Source: Macrotis lagotis (Eukaryota > Chordata > Mammalia > Peramelemorphia > Peramelidae). From it: 64,000 nucleotides of DNA. Position numbers and translations under genes: made by a program. The stretch spans positions 148,275,160 through 148,339,159 of the forward strand of contig NC_133658.1 of the NCBI RefSeq assembly GCF_037893015.1, in the 5' to 3' direction. Under the pieces are notes generated by a model. That model saw nothing but the letters and a program-made list of their open reading frames with translations, made no database searches and was not told where the DNA came from. The first letter of the stretch is position 1, and the number at the start of each line of letters is the position of its first letter. Shown here piece after piece: positions 36,101-43,830 of the stretch.

Positions 36101-37745
36101 TATTAGGGAGAATTTCAATTAGGGAGAATCTCATTCTGCAAAGGAAAAAGTTAGGACCCAGAGAAGAGAAATGTGCTAAAAGACACAGCTATTTAGGAGC
36201 AGTTAGAACTAAAACCCAGGGCTTCCATCTCTCTGGCCCATTCTTTTTTCATTATATCATGATGCTTTTTTACTTGTGCTAAGAGAGCTACAAGCAGAGA
36301 CCAAGAATCTCAGCTCCTTGGTTTTTACCATAAAAAACGCCCCTCAGATAAATTCTCTTATTTGGTATAGCTAAAACACAGAATCTGATAGTCAGTTATT
36401 TTTTAATGTAAGTAGATATTGTTTGGTTATCCCCTACTGGCTCAGAAGCACACATTAAATCTTTGCCAATTGAATAGATTCTGGGGCTAATTTCATTTTC
36501 CTTATTTTAATGATCAAGGTAGAATCAAAAATGTAATTTAAAAATGAAAAGTAAGATCAATGGTAGGGTTTGACAACAATTTTGGGGGTCAGGGATCCAA
36601 ATTAATAAGAAAACCTCAAACTTGCAAGAAAAATTGTTTTCTTCAAATGCAAATAGAGTTTATTCTAAAAAGTGTTAGAAAAGTGGAATATTCCTAAAAC
36701 TACAGAAGACTTACTGGATCAATTAATTTACAAACTGATTGATACAGGATCAAAAATTTAGAGCAAGAAAGGACCTAAGAAGATATCTAGTTCTTTTGTA
36801 ATGGACATATCATAAAGAATGTGATCCACTCGTGACAGAACTGGAGGTGATGGAACACAGACTGAAGCACAATTTTTATTATTATTATTATTTTGGGGGG
36901 GAGTTTCAGGGCAAATGGGGCTGGGTGTCTTGCCTGGGACTGCACAGTTGGGTGATTGTTGAATGTCTGAGTTCGGATTTGGACCTGGGTGCTCCTGGCT
37001 CCAGGGCCAGTGCTCTGTCCGCCACCTGACCACACCTACTATTATTATCATTTTTTTCAATTTTAATTTTAATTTTTTTCTCACTCCTTTACATTATTAC
37101 TTATGTGTGTCTATATTTGGGGGAGGAGTATTTATTATGTTTACTCAAATATTTTAGTAATGTATAAAAATATTATTTGTACAAAATAAGAATAAATAAA
37201 TTTAAAAAATAAAAAGAAGATATCTAGTTCAACTCCTTCATTTAAGAGATGAAGTAACCTAATCTCAGAGAAGTTCAGTGAACTTCTCTGAGGTCATACA
37301 GTTAATAAAACACAAAGGCAGAATCTGAACTAAAGCCTTCCTAACTTCAAGTCCAATAATCTATATCCACTATGCGACAATGATGGCATTAACTTCAGTG
37401 CCTTTCTCTGATTAAAAATAAAGTATAATAAATTTTTGCAGAAAACTCCCATGAAATACATTATTATTTTCATTGATATTCAGAGATCAGACTTAAAGTT
37501 GCACAAGACATAAAGCAACATAAAACAGAGAGACATAAAGAGACAGAGATACAGAGAGACATAAGAAAAGAGAAAGAAAAGTGAGTGATGAGAACTACTC
37601 AGACTAAAGGGAAAATGGATGAATTAGGCTAGTGATTAAAAAAATGACAAATTTTAAGTCAAATCCTTCTTTCATTTTGGATGGGGAATCACAGTCAAGG
37701 ACTACATTATATCCAAGAAAATAAAACTCTTACCTTAAAGCACAT
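13962..37745 (-). CDS. SLC18A1: SLC18A1, vesicular monoamine transporter 1 (VMAT1), complete coding region in 16 exons
   Basis: This gene encodes a proton/monoamine antiporter of the major facilitator superfamily that loads serotonin, dopamine and related amines into secretory vesicles, mainly in neuroendocrine cells. Coding exons on the minus strand, first to last: 37734-37745, 35513-35627, 33980-34343, 33256-33314, 28862-28945, 28247-28339, 26989-27078, 26855-26898, 22717-22777, 22539-22634, 18489-18567, 17016-17067, 15700-15763, 15015-15134, 14606-14739, 13962-14075. All junctions are GT-AG and all phases agree, giving 526 residues (human VMAT1 525). Twelve membrane segments can be placed by homology. 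Residues known from VMAT2 work are kept: Asp35 (TM1), Lys147 (TM2), Arg198 (TM4), Glu321 (TM7), Asp408 (TM10), Asp435 (TM11), and the luminal cysteine pair Cys126/Cys333. VMAT1 rather than VMAT2 is called from loop and TM wording such as [13 protein letters not shown] and [10 protein letters not shown]. No break is seen. Only the extreme N-terminus (exon 1) is less certain. Confidence 0.97.
14606..14739 (-). CDS. SLC18A1: SLC18A1 coding exon 15 (end of TM11, TM12)
   Basis: Encodes [18 protein letters not shown] and the rest of TM12, ending PPAKEEKI. If read past the donor the frame stops within a few codons, so the splice to exon 16 is needed for the conserved tail. Confidence 0.97.
15015..15134 (-). 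CDS. SLC18A1: SLC18A1 coding exon 14 (TM10-TM11)
   Basis: Encodes [18 protein letters not shown] and then [19 protein letters not shown]. It carries Asp408 and Asp435, the membrane aspartates needed for proton coupling in VMAT2 (Asp399 and Asp426). It is the most conserved part of the family. Confidence 0.98.
15503..15657 (+). repeat. WSINE1-like SINE, intron 13 of SLC18A1
   Basis: GGGGCAGCTAGGTAGCACAG to CATTGCCTTGCAACC; flanks share AGAATTRCATGCTT. Antisense to the gene. Confidence 0.9.
15700..15763 (-). CDS. SLC18A1: SLC18A1 coding exon 13 (TM9-TM10)
   Basis: Encodes [19 protein letters not shown] then AI and one base of Gly405. It lies about 100 bases from a SINE insertion at 15503-15657 in the downstream intron. 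Confidence 0.97.
15947..15987 (+). repeat. (GT)n microsatellite, intron 12 of SLC18A1
   Basis: GT units with two TT interruptions. Confidence 0.9.
17016..17067 (-). CDS. SLC18A1: SLC18A1 coding exon 12 (TM9)
   Basis: A 52 bp exon encoding [17 protein letters not shown], the same residues as human. The donor is GTGAGT. Confidence 0.97.
17329..17477 (-). repeat. WSINE1-like SINE, intron 11 of SLC18A1
   Basis: TGAGGTTAAGTGGCTTGCCC to GCGCCACCTAGCCGCCC; flanking duplication GAAAATGACTCTT. Confidence 0.92.
18114..18356 (+). repeat. Long Mar1-like CORE-SINE, diverged
   Basis: Long form ending in GTCATAAAGAATTGAACATA and GAGTGAACAGCAACAG, 125 bases from exon 11. Confidence 0.75.
18489..18567 (-). 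CDS. SLC18A1: SLC18A1 coding exon 11 (TM8)
   Basis: Encodes [20 protein letters not shown] then ANKMGR, nearly identical to human. Arg366 is split CG|G with exon 12. Confidence 0.98.
19917..19941 (+). repeat. (ACAG)n microsatellite
   Basis: Six tandem tetranucleotide units after a GA-rich lead. Confidence 0.9.
21750..21965 (-). repeat. MIR-like repeat
   Basis: TTTCGTTTGACCTCACAACA, AATAAACTGAGGCCTACAAA and TTTGAACTCAGGTTGTCCTG in MIR antisense order. Confidence 0.65.
22539..22634 (-). CDS. SLC18A1: SLC18A1 coding exon 10 (TM7)
   Basis: Encodes [20 protein letters not shown] and the following luminal turn. Glu321 corresponds to VMAT2 Glu312, and Cys333 is the expected disulfide partner of Cys126. 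It is separated from exon 9 by an intron of only 82 bases. Confidence 0.98.
22717..22777 (-). CDS. SLC18A1: SLC18A1 coding exon 9 (central loop and start of TM7)
   Basis: Encodes [20 protein letters not shown] plus one base, matching human [20 protein letters not shown]. Confidence 0.97.
23470..23650 (+). repeat. MIR-like repeat
   Basis: GGAATCAGGAAGTTCAAAT, TGCCTCAGTTTCCTCCGTAA, TTATAAAGTGCTTTTTAGAC. Confidence 0.6.
23654..23786 (+). repeat. WSINE1-like SINE, intron 8 of SLC18A1
   Basis: GGGGCAGCTAGGTGGTGCTG to TTGCCTTGCAAAAACC, flanked by AAATGCTAGA; a short piece of the middle is missing. Confidence 0.9.
24318..24503 (+). repeat. Long Mar1-like SINE lacking its head
   Basis: AATTCAAATCCAGCTTCAGA through GTTTCCTTATCTATAAAATG to CACAAAGAGTCAGACATGTC. 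Confidence 0.8.
24880..25060 (-). repeat. MIR-like repeat
   Basis: AGAATCATAGAATG, AGAGGAGAAAACTGAGGACC, AGGTCACATGGTTAATAAGT; antisense MIR pattern. Confidence 0.55.
26495..26640 (-). repeat. MIR-like repeat
   Basis: ATCATAGATTTAGAGCCAGA, TTTTACAAGTGGCTAAAGTG; same family as 24880-25060. Confidence 0.55.
26855..26898 (-). CDS. SLC18A1: SLC18A1 coding exon 8 (central cytoplasmic loop)
   Basis: A 44 bp exon encoding [14 protein letters not shown], matching human LQLCILQPSKVSPE. It ends on a full codon before GTAAGT. Confidence 0.96.
26989..27078 (-). CDS. SLC18A1: SLC18A1 coding exon 7 (end of TM5, TM6)
   Basis: Encodes [14 protein letters not shown] and the hydrophobic TM6 stretch ending LMDG. 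The split Ala273 codon is completed by exon 8 only 90 bases downstream. Confidence 0.97.
28247..28339 (-). CDS. SLC18A1: SLC18A1 coding exon 6 (TM4-TM5 loop and TM5)
   Basis: Thirty complete codons: [15 protein letters not shown], the conserved cytoplasmic MFS loop, then the glycine-rich start of TM5 ([12 protein letters not shown]). Confidence 0.97.
   Translation of the reverse strand, partial: DLECWPVYTQMIMREGVLWALLWEVWLWEC
28862..28945 (-). CDS. SLC18A1: SLC18A1 coding exon 5 (end of TM3, TM4)
   Basis: Encodes [11 protein letters not shown], which marks VMAT1 (VMAT2 has FAFSSSYAFLL), then [16 protein letters not shown] with Arg198 of TM4. The acceptor has a long pyrimidine run. Confidence 0.97.
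29855..29904 (+). repeat. (CA)n microsatellite, about 25 units
   Basis: Uninterrupted CA dinucleotides inside intron 4 of SLC18A1; likely length-variable. Confidence 0.97.
30114..30186 (+). repeat. (TTTC)n/(TTCC)n microsatellite
   Basis: About twelve TTTC units passing into TTCC units. Confidence 0.95.
30313..30462 (-). repeat. WSINE1-like SINE, intron 4 of SLC18A1
   Basis: TTTTTGCAAGGCAATGGGGT to GCATCACCTAGCTGCCCC; same strand as the gene. Confidence 0.92.
31800..32010 (+). repeat. Marsupial SINE with a distinct tail
   Basis: GTTAGGAAGACCTGACTTCA head and the tail CTGCATTAGTGAAAGTAATT ... CCAATGACATCATAGGTCCC, as in 9395-9590. Confidence 0.55.
33256..33314 (-). CDS. SLC18A1: SLC18A1 coding exon 4 (TM3)
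   Basis: Nineteen complete codons flanked by split codons for Arg164 and Met184. It follows the [14 protein letters not shown] junction seen in human VMAT1 and covers the cytoplasmic TM2-TM3 turn and most of TM3. Confidence 0.96.
33980..34343 (-). CDS. SLC18A1: SLC18A1 coding exon 3 (large luminal loop and TM2)
   Basis: The largest coding exon (364 bp, residues 44-163). It carries the long glycosylated luminal loop typical of VMATs, with three N-glycosylation sequons (Asn78 NFS, Asn88 NTT, Asn105 NGT) and Cys126. TM2 follows with [10 protein letters not shown], containing Lys147, the partner of the TM11 aspartate. The loop differs most from human, as usual in this family. Confidence 0.97.
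34985..35155. repeat. Dispersed repeat family A, copy 3 (reversed), intron 2 of SLC18A1
   Basis: Reverse orientation of copies 1, 2 and 4: CAGATGACCCTGGAGGAGAA ... CACTCAAATCCAATTTACTT ... AAAATGAAGGACAAACATTA. Ends in (ATT)n. Confidence 0.55.
35228..35379 (-). repeat. WSINE1-like SINE, intron 2 of SLC18A1
   Basis: TTTTGCAAAGCAAATGGGGT to TGTGCCACCTAGCCACCCC; flanks share AAGAAATAYCAATCTT. Confidence 0.93.
35513..35627 (-). CDS. SLC18A1: SLC18A1 coding exon 2 (N-terminus and TM1)
   Basis: Encodes residues 5-42 and one base of Val43. It has the cytoplasmic basic stretch [10 protein letters not shown] and then TM1 with the LLLDN motif; Asp35 corresponds to VMAT2 Asp33 in the amine site. An in-frame TAG lies inside the acceptor (TTCTAG), which proves that translation must start in an upstream exon. 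Confidence 0.95.
35768..35906. repeat. Near-perfect inverted repeat (palindrome), about 67 bp arms
   Basis: The left arm (from TTTAGATATCTATCC at 35768) and right arm (to GGATAGATATCTAAA at 35906) are reverse complements with about one substitution and one length difference, and only a few bases lie between them. It lies in SLC18A1 intron 1. It does not match any SINE or LINE copy in the window. Confidence 0.95.
36794..37213 (+). mobile_element. 5'-truncated half-L1 tail insertion in SLC18A1 intron 1
   Basis: 420 bp on the plus strand homologous to the last ~580 bp of the 49.8 kb element, from GTGATCCACTCGTGACAG to the A-rich end. Flanked by a 17 bp duplication AAGAAGATATCTAGTTC (36777-36793 and 37214-37230). 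It holds only one SINE-like module (about 36895-37035), where the full-length copy has two in the same stretch. It split an older MIR-like repeat, whose halves are at about 36725-36793 and 37214-37380. Confidence 0.85.
37734..37745 (-). CDS. SLC18A1: SLC18A1 coding exon 1 (start codon, four codons MCFK)
   Basis: Twelve coding bases end at a strong donor (GTAAGAGT) in phase 0, which is what exon 2 needs. The ATG has A at -3, and an in-frame TAA lies seven codons upstream, so this is the first ATG of its frame. It adds one residue relative to the human N-terminus before the shared LKEG motif. The choice rests on phase, donor quality and length, not on sequence similarity, so another 5' exon remains possible. 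Confidence 0.65.
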
Positions 37746-37911
37746 TGTGACCTGATGTCCTAGATGTTAATAGCAGAAACTGTGTTCTGTGAAACTGGCA
37801 GTATGCATGGATTTATTATTGTCCTTTATCTTACAGTGAGTGTCTTTCTCCCACAAAGAATTAATTGGAACCTCCAACAGGTTCCCTTTAGACTCTCAGC
37901 ATCCTACGTCA
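37746..37911 (-). promoter_or_regulatory. Candidate SLC18A1 promoter with CRE-like and TATA-like sites
   Basis: Upstream of the start codon on the minus strand there is a CRE-like TGACGTAG (37904-37911) and an AT-rich AATAAT-AAAT box (37811-37820) about 70 bases before the ATG. A TATA role for that box would give a short 5' UTR. CRE control is known for VMAT genes; its use here is inferred. A possible acceptor (ATCTAG, exon start 37759) means the ATG could instead lie in a very short internal exon. Confidence 0.35.
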
Positions 37912-38276
37912 GAAACAGGAAGGCAGGACAGGGAAGAGGAAAAAAAAGGGAGTAATTATCCTAAGCAAAGATACATTGATTCTTGGCTGGCTTTCATCAA
38001 TGCTTATCTATCATCAGACTCTTAATGATTGCCCAAGTCTCTCTCCATACAGGTTTTTAAAATAGATGAGATGTTTTGGAGAATCAACTACCCTCACAAG
38101 GCAATCACTGAGACATTAATGAAAATGAAATTACATATAGTTTTCCAGAAAAATAAAAAAAATTCAAATAATTGCCCACCAATAGTTAGCTCAGCTCTGC
38201 CTGAGCAAGATATGGTTTACAAAATCCCAAAGCTAGATGAGATATTGAAAATAATATAGTTCAAACTATATTTACA

Positions 38277-38431
38277 GGGCAGCTAGGTGAGGCAGTGGAT
38301 AGAGCACCAGTCCTGGAGTCAGGAGTACCTGAGTTCAAATCCGACCTCAGACACTTAAAATTACCTAGCTATGTGGCCTTGGGCAAACCACTTAATCCCA
38401 CTTAATGCCTTACAAAAACCTAAAAAAAAAA
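38277..38431 (+). repeat. WSINE1-like SINE
   Basis: GGGCAGCTAGGTGAGGCAGT to CCTTACAAAAACCTAAAAA; flanks share ACTATATTTACA. Confidence 0.93.
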
Positions 38432-38824
38432 CTATATTTACACAGGAATCACTTATGCAACAGGTCTGACAAGTGGTCCTCTGATTCCAATTTGAGTGTT
38501 GTGTCAGAAAATGTATTCTTTTTCAGAGTAACATTAGACTTTGAAACACCACTAACTGCATAAAAGAGTTTCCTTTTGTTGAGCTTAACTCTACCAAAGC
38601 AACTTTCATGGATTCACCCAGGTCTGCCCTCTGGGGTCAAATAGAATCAAGTTATTTCCTTTACATTTAGAGCCTTTCAAATATTTGAAGACAGGTATTA
38701 TGTTTCTCCTGTCTTTTCTTCAAAAACATTATCAGCTTAGTCCCTATTCGCTTTAACATAGATGAAGAAAATAGAACCAAGAAAACAATATTCACAAACA
38801 TTCATTTGTTCATTCTTTCATCCA

Positions 38825-39000
38825 TTCTTCATTTTTGAAGACGATCAATGATATCACAGTGTGACATCTTGACTTGTATGTGAATTGGATTTAAAGAGGC
38901 AGAATTGCACAAAGTCATCAGCCATATTCTCTCATCCAGAGTCATTGAAGTCCAAAGAGAGGAGAAAAATCAAGACAATTGGCAATGGCCCAGCATGTAG
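38825..39000. repeat. Dispersed repeat family A, copy 4
   Basis: GTATGTGAATTGGATTTAAA, GCACAAAGTCATCAGCC and CATCCAGAGTCATTGAAGTC match the other copies. Confidence 0.5.
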
Positions 39001-39111
39001 TAAATGATTTTGGCATCATTGATATGTAACCAAGCTCTAAGACTTCCACAGATCCTGCTTCATCTTCATGGTCATTGGTTCTTTGGGGGCGGGGCAGGGA
39101 GAGGAAAAGAG

Positions 39112-39219
39112 CAATTGATGTTAAATGGTTTGACCAGGGTTACAGAGCAAGTGAGTATCTAAGGCCAGATTTAAACTCAGGTCTACCAGTACTCTATACA
39201 CTGTCCACATAGCTGCCCA
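39112..39219 (-). repeat. MIR/Mar1-like SINE fragment
   Basis: GTTAAATGGTTTGACCAGGG to TGTCCACATAGCTGCCC. Confidence 0.65.
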
Positions 39220-39725
39220 CTTCATGGCCTTTGGAACAAGTTGTTTTCATCCATCCATTCCACCAAAGGAAGTCTTTGCATGCTTGGGGTATACATCCCT
39301 TTAACTCACCACAGTTTTGAGACCTATAGTTTACCCTGAACATGGTCTAGCCTGTCTGTTGAGACAGCAAATGGCAACACTAATAAAATTCAGATTAATT
39401 TCGATGAGCAATCATAGCTCTGAACAACAGAGTATTTAATATATATATATATTCTTCTTACAATAGTAGGGGGGAAATGTTATAGGAACTGTCTAACTTG
39501 ATTCCTTTCTTGTTTCTTCATGCTTAACTTTTCCTTTGTCACTATGGAGGGTTCAGTGTGATGTGGAAATGAGGAGTGTATAGCAGAAAATGGCCATTAG
39601 GGTTTTTTTAAGACATTGATTTAAAAATGGGAGAGAGAGATGGAGATATATGCCTCACAGTAACATCTGCAGATGTTTCTGTGATTCTAGCTATCAATAG
39701 TTTATTCGTTCTATAAACAATAATT

Positions 39726-40356
39726 TTTTTAAAGATTTTATTTGAGTTTTGAATTTTATAATTTTTCTCCCAATCTTACTTCTCCCCCCACCACAGAAAG
39801 TAATCTTTCAGTCTTTATTTTGTTTCCTTGTTGTACATTGATCCAAATTGAGTGTGATGAGAGAGAAATCACATTCTCAAGGAAGAAACAAAAAGTATAA
39901 GAGATAACAAGATCAGACAATAAGATATCTGTTTTTTTCCCCTAAATTAAAGGGAATAGTCCTTGAAAATTGTTCAAACTCCACAGCTCTTTATCTGGAT
40001 ACAGATGATATTCTCCATTGCTGACAGCTCCAAATTGTCCCTGGTTGTTGCACTGATGGAACGAGCAAGTCCATCAAGGTTGAACATCACCCCCATGTTG
40101 CTGTTAGGGTACACAGTGTTTTTCTGGTTCTGCTCATCTCACTCAGCATCAGTTCATGCAAATCCCTCCAGACTTCCCTGAGTTCCTGTCCCTCCTGGTT
40201 TCTAATAGAACAATAATGTTCCATGACATACATATACCACAGTTTAGCCATTCCCCAATTGAAGGACATTTACTTGATTTCCAATTCTCTGCCACCACAA
40301 ACAGGGCTGCTATGAATATTTTTATACAAGTGATGTTTTTACCCTTTTTCATCACG
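39726..40356 (-). mobile_element. 5'-truncated L1 3' end
   Basis: About 630 bp holding the ORF2 C-terminus (LWYMYVMEHYCSIRNQEGQE) and the 3' UTR. It is clearly the same subfamily as the 6.1 kb copy and is flanked by ATAAACAATAATT at 39713-39725 and 40357-40369. Confidence 0.9.
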
Positions 40357-40397
40357 ATAAACAATAATTAAGCATCTAGGTGTTTAATAAAGTACCT

Positions 40398-40560
40398 AGG
40401 CAGCTGGTAGGACAGTGGACAGAGAGTTTTGGGTTTGAAATCAGAAAGACCTGAGTTCAATCCAAAATCAGACACTTCCTGGGCAAATCATTTAATGTAT
40501 CTCTCAATTTCCCCAACAAAAACACCAGAGATAATAATGGCACTTACATCACAGGATTGT
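40398..40560 (+). repeat. MIR/Mar1-like SINE
   Basis: AGGCAGCTGGTAGGACAGTG, GAAAGACCTGAGTTCAATCC, GGCAAATCATTTAATG. Confidence 0.65.
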
Positions 40561-40729
40561 GGGGAGGATCAAGTCTGATAATATCAAGTGACATAGTATT
40601 TTAAAGCTCTTAGTTTATTCCCTCATTCTTCTATGTACTAAAACACCAGGCATAAAAAAGAAAAGCAGCAATTCCTCCAGAAGTTTACATTTAATTAGGG
40701 GAAAACAATAGATTGGCAGAAGAAAGAGT

Positions 40730-41120
40730 AAAGCATTTATTAGGCACTTACTACATACAAAGAATGGTGTGGGCACTGGGGATGCCAATTGGAAAGTCAG
40801 ATAATCTCTACTGACAAGGAGCTCACATTCTAATGGAAGGACCAACCCATATAGCAAGTTTCAGCTGCAAGTTGGATGGAATGGTCTCTTCCTCCTTAAG
40901 GTGCAGTAGCAAAGCCGATGGAAATGTCTTTTCTTTAATGTCATTCCCACTGATCAAATCTGATTAATATGTAGTCACTATCCTAAGCAACTATAAAAAA
41001 ATTAAACCAACTATAAAGAAATTAAATATACAAAGATGTTGGGAGGGAGTAAGATACCAACAAATAGTAGCATTAGGCTTTATTTAGAAAGTGAAACCTG
41101 AGTTAAGGTTTGAGGAAAAT
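40730..41120 (+). repeat. Copy of the old LINE-derived repeat
   Basis: ATTTATTAGGCACTTACTAC, GGAGCTCACATTCTAATGGA and a degraded continuation to about 41120, collinear with the start of 1601-2490. Confidence 0.5.
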
Positions 41121-41149
41121 TGAGGAAGTGGAGGTGAAGAGGGGTTATG

Positions 41150-41251
41150 TTTCATGCCTTGAGAACAAATGTTGGAAAGAGTTCTTACTTTTCAGTGCCT
41201 TTTCATGCCTTGAGAATGAATGTTGGAAAGAATTCTTACTTTTCAGTACCT
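41150..41251 (+). repeat. Tandem duplication, two 51 bp units
   Basis: TTTCATGCCTTGAGAA opens both units (41150 and 41201); the units differ at only a few bases. Confidence 0.95.
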
Positions 41252-43645
41252 CTCACCTTGAGCTCAAAGGTTCATAGCTGCACTCAACAAATACTGAACC
41301 ATTTCCCATTTCCTTGGCTAACAATTAGTAGTAAGAAGAGTAAAGGACTACTTATGAGAGGAAGGTCAGATGTTTGGTTACCAGGCTTCCAGGTAGGTGG
41401 AGTGATTTGGCTGTCTCATCAGCTGAGGTAATTCTCAGATGAATCTCTTTCTCCCAAACCTGGCAACATGTTTGACTGGATTACACTCACCTCTCTTTAA
41501 TTGATACAGTCTCTGCCCAACCTAGCTTAGTAAATGACTATCTTACTTAGATCAGGAGTTACAGGTTGCTCCTTATTACTTCCTGCTGCAGCTGCTGGTC
41601 AAATATTTAGCCGGTCTGGATTTCTCCTTATGTCAACAAGTAGATGTCTGTGTTTCTGACTAATTGGATATGAGGAACAAAAGATAGTTTCCTTCTTTGA
41701 CCACCAAAAAGAGGACTAGGGTGATGTGACATTGAGTTGTGCTGACATTATGGGCGTGGATCTGTAACAGAAGGAAAAGGCAGACTGTGAAATGAATTTA
41801 AAGTACAGAGCAATGAATGAAGCTCCTTATAATAATCTTGGATTTTTCAATCTGGGAAGGGGAAGGACAATGGATAGACTGAAAGTGCAATAAAAAGGTC
41901 ACCAAAAAATGAAAAATAATGATAGAACTTAATATATATATATATATATATATACTTGAGAGACGCATAGAATTAAAAATGAAAGACAATTTTGAGGTCA
42001 TTAAATATAGTGCACTTATTTTATAGATAAGGAAAGTGAGGCACCTAGCCTATATGCAACTATTATTTCTTTGCAGATGATTCTCAGTTCTATTTATTCT
42101 AGTCCTGACCTCTCTCTTTCCCTTTACTTTTACCTCAAATACCTGTTGTGTATTTCAAACTGAATGTCCTGTAAACAATCTTGTACCCAACATGTCCAAA
42201 ACTGAACTGTTATCTTTTTCACAGACTCTCACTGCTTCTTAACTTCCCTATTACTAGGAGGCACCACCATCCATCATCATTCAGTCACCCAGGCTCATAA
42301 TGTGTCATCCTCAACTCCTTCCTCTCTCTCAGCCTCTACATCCAATCTGTTGCCAAGTTTTGTCAATTCTAACTTTACAGCTTCCCTTCTATATGATACT
42401 TTCTCTCTGACATTGCCACCTTCCTGGTACAAATCCTCATTATCTCATGGTTAGACTAGCTCCACATCGCAATGGTTAGGGGTATGATATGGAAAATCTA
42501 TGAAAAAAAATAAATAAAGGTCTTCCCCTTTCACACCAAAGAAGTGGTCTAGTTTTTTCTTTTTCTTTTCCTTTTTCTTTTATGGAGTGTTTACAGTGTT
42601 TTACTGTAAAATTTGGGTCAAGTATCTGGTCATAGGTTTTGTGTCATCTGCTGACCTTGGCATTTCATACAAGACTTCTGAAAAACTCCCCCCCCCATTC
42701 CCATTTAATTTCTTATGCTATAACATGATATATCAAAACTGCAATGGAAAAAATTGTGATTTGGCAGGCATTACTTGTAATACCTTTCTGTTTCGTCTCC
42801 CTGCCTTGTTCCTCCCTCCTACAATCCATTCTCCTTTCAAAAAGATCTTCCTAGAGCCCAGCACTTCTTGCTCAATAATCACTAATGAATTTCTATTCTT
42901 TTCAGGTCAAATATAAAATCCTTTATTTAACTTTTAAGCTCTCTCTTGCCTTTATAACCTGAATCCTTCCTACCTTACTAATATTCTTTTAACTGATGTC
43001 CCTTCATGCCTAGAAATCTTTCCCTCCTTACCTCTGCTTTCTAGCTTTCCTGGCTTCCTTCAAATCTAATTAAAGTCCTACCTTATAAAGAAACCTTTCC
43101 CAGTCCTTTATGTTAGTGTCTTCCCTCTGAGATTTCCTCTTTGCTTTTGTTTCCTCATTTGTAAAATGAAAACTTATAATAGCAACTACCCCTCAGGTTT
43201 GTTATAAGGATAAAATGAGTGTTTGTAATTCATTATGCAAGGGTTATATTATTGCACAGTTGTTTGCATGTAATCCTCCACATTAGACTGACCTTTTGAG
43301 AGTAGGTTTTTTGCCTTTCTTTTGTAGCTCCAGGACTCTGCCTTGGGCTCTATCTTGAACTTACTGATGCAAATTTCCCAAAAGTCATGAACCCTGATGA
43401 AGTTTACAAAATCAACCTTGAGACTTCAAGGACAGTTTCAGTTTCAGTTGAGTAGGTTCCTGTTTTTCCTTATGTAGAAATCTTGATCTCTTTTTGCTAT
43501 CTGTAAAATTCCATTAAACTCATCCCTTTGAATTATCTATGTAACTGAATGGTATAAAAGAGGCTATGATACCTTTGTGGGTTTCTGTATCATGATCATT
43601 GATTGATTGAATGAATAAATAAGCTGCAATAAAAATCTATCTCTG

Positions 43646-43830
43646 ACTGGCAACTGATGGAACAGTGAATAGAGCTCTGGGCCTTGAGTCAGGAAGACTT
43701 GAGTTTAAATCCAGTCTCAGATACTTACTAGTTGTGAATCTCTAGGCAAACCATTTATCTTCTATTTGCCTTGTTCCCTCAACTATAAAATGAGGATAAT
43801 AATAATAGCAAATATCTTCCAAGCTTATTA
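43646..43830 (+). repeat. Mar1/MIR-like SINE
   Basis: AACAGTGAATAGAGCTCTGG, GAGTCAGGAAGACTTGAGTT, CTCAACTATAAAATGAGGAT. Confidence 0.7.

Noticed and set aside
37267-37289. Short palindrome AGAGAAGTTCA/TGAACTTCTCT as a hormone or heat-shock element
   Set aside because: It lies in a MIR-like repeat and its spacing does not fit a heat-shock element; no supporting context.
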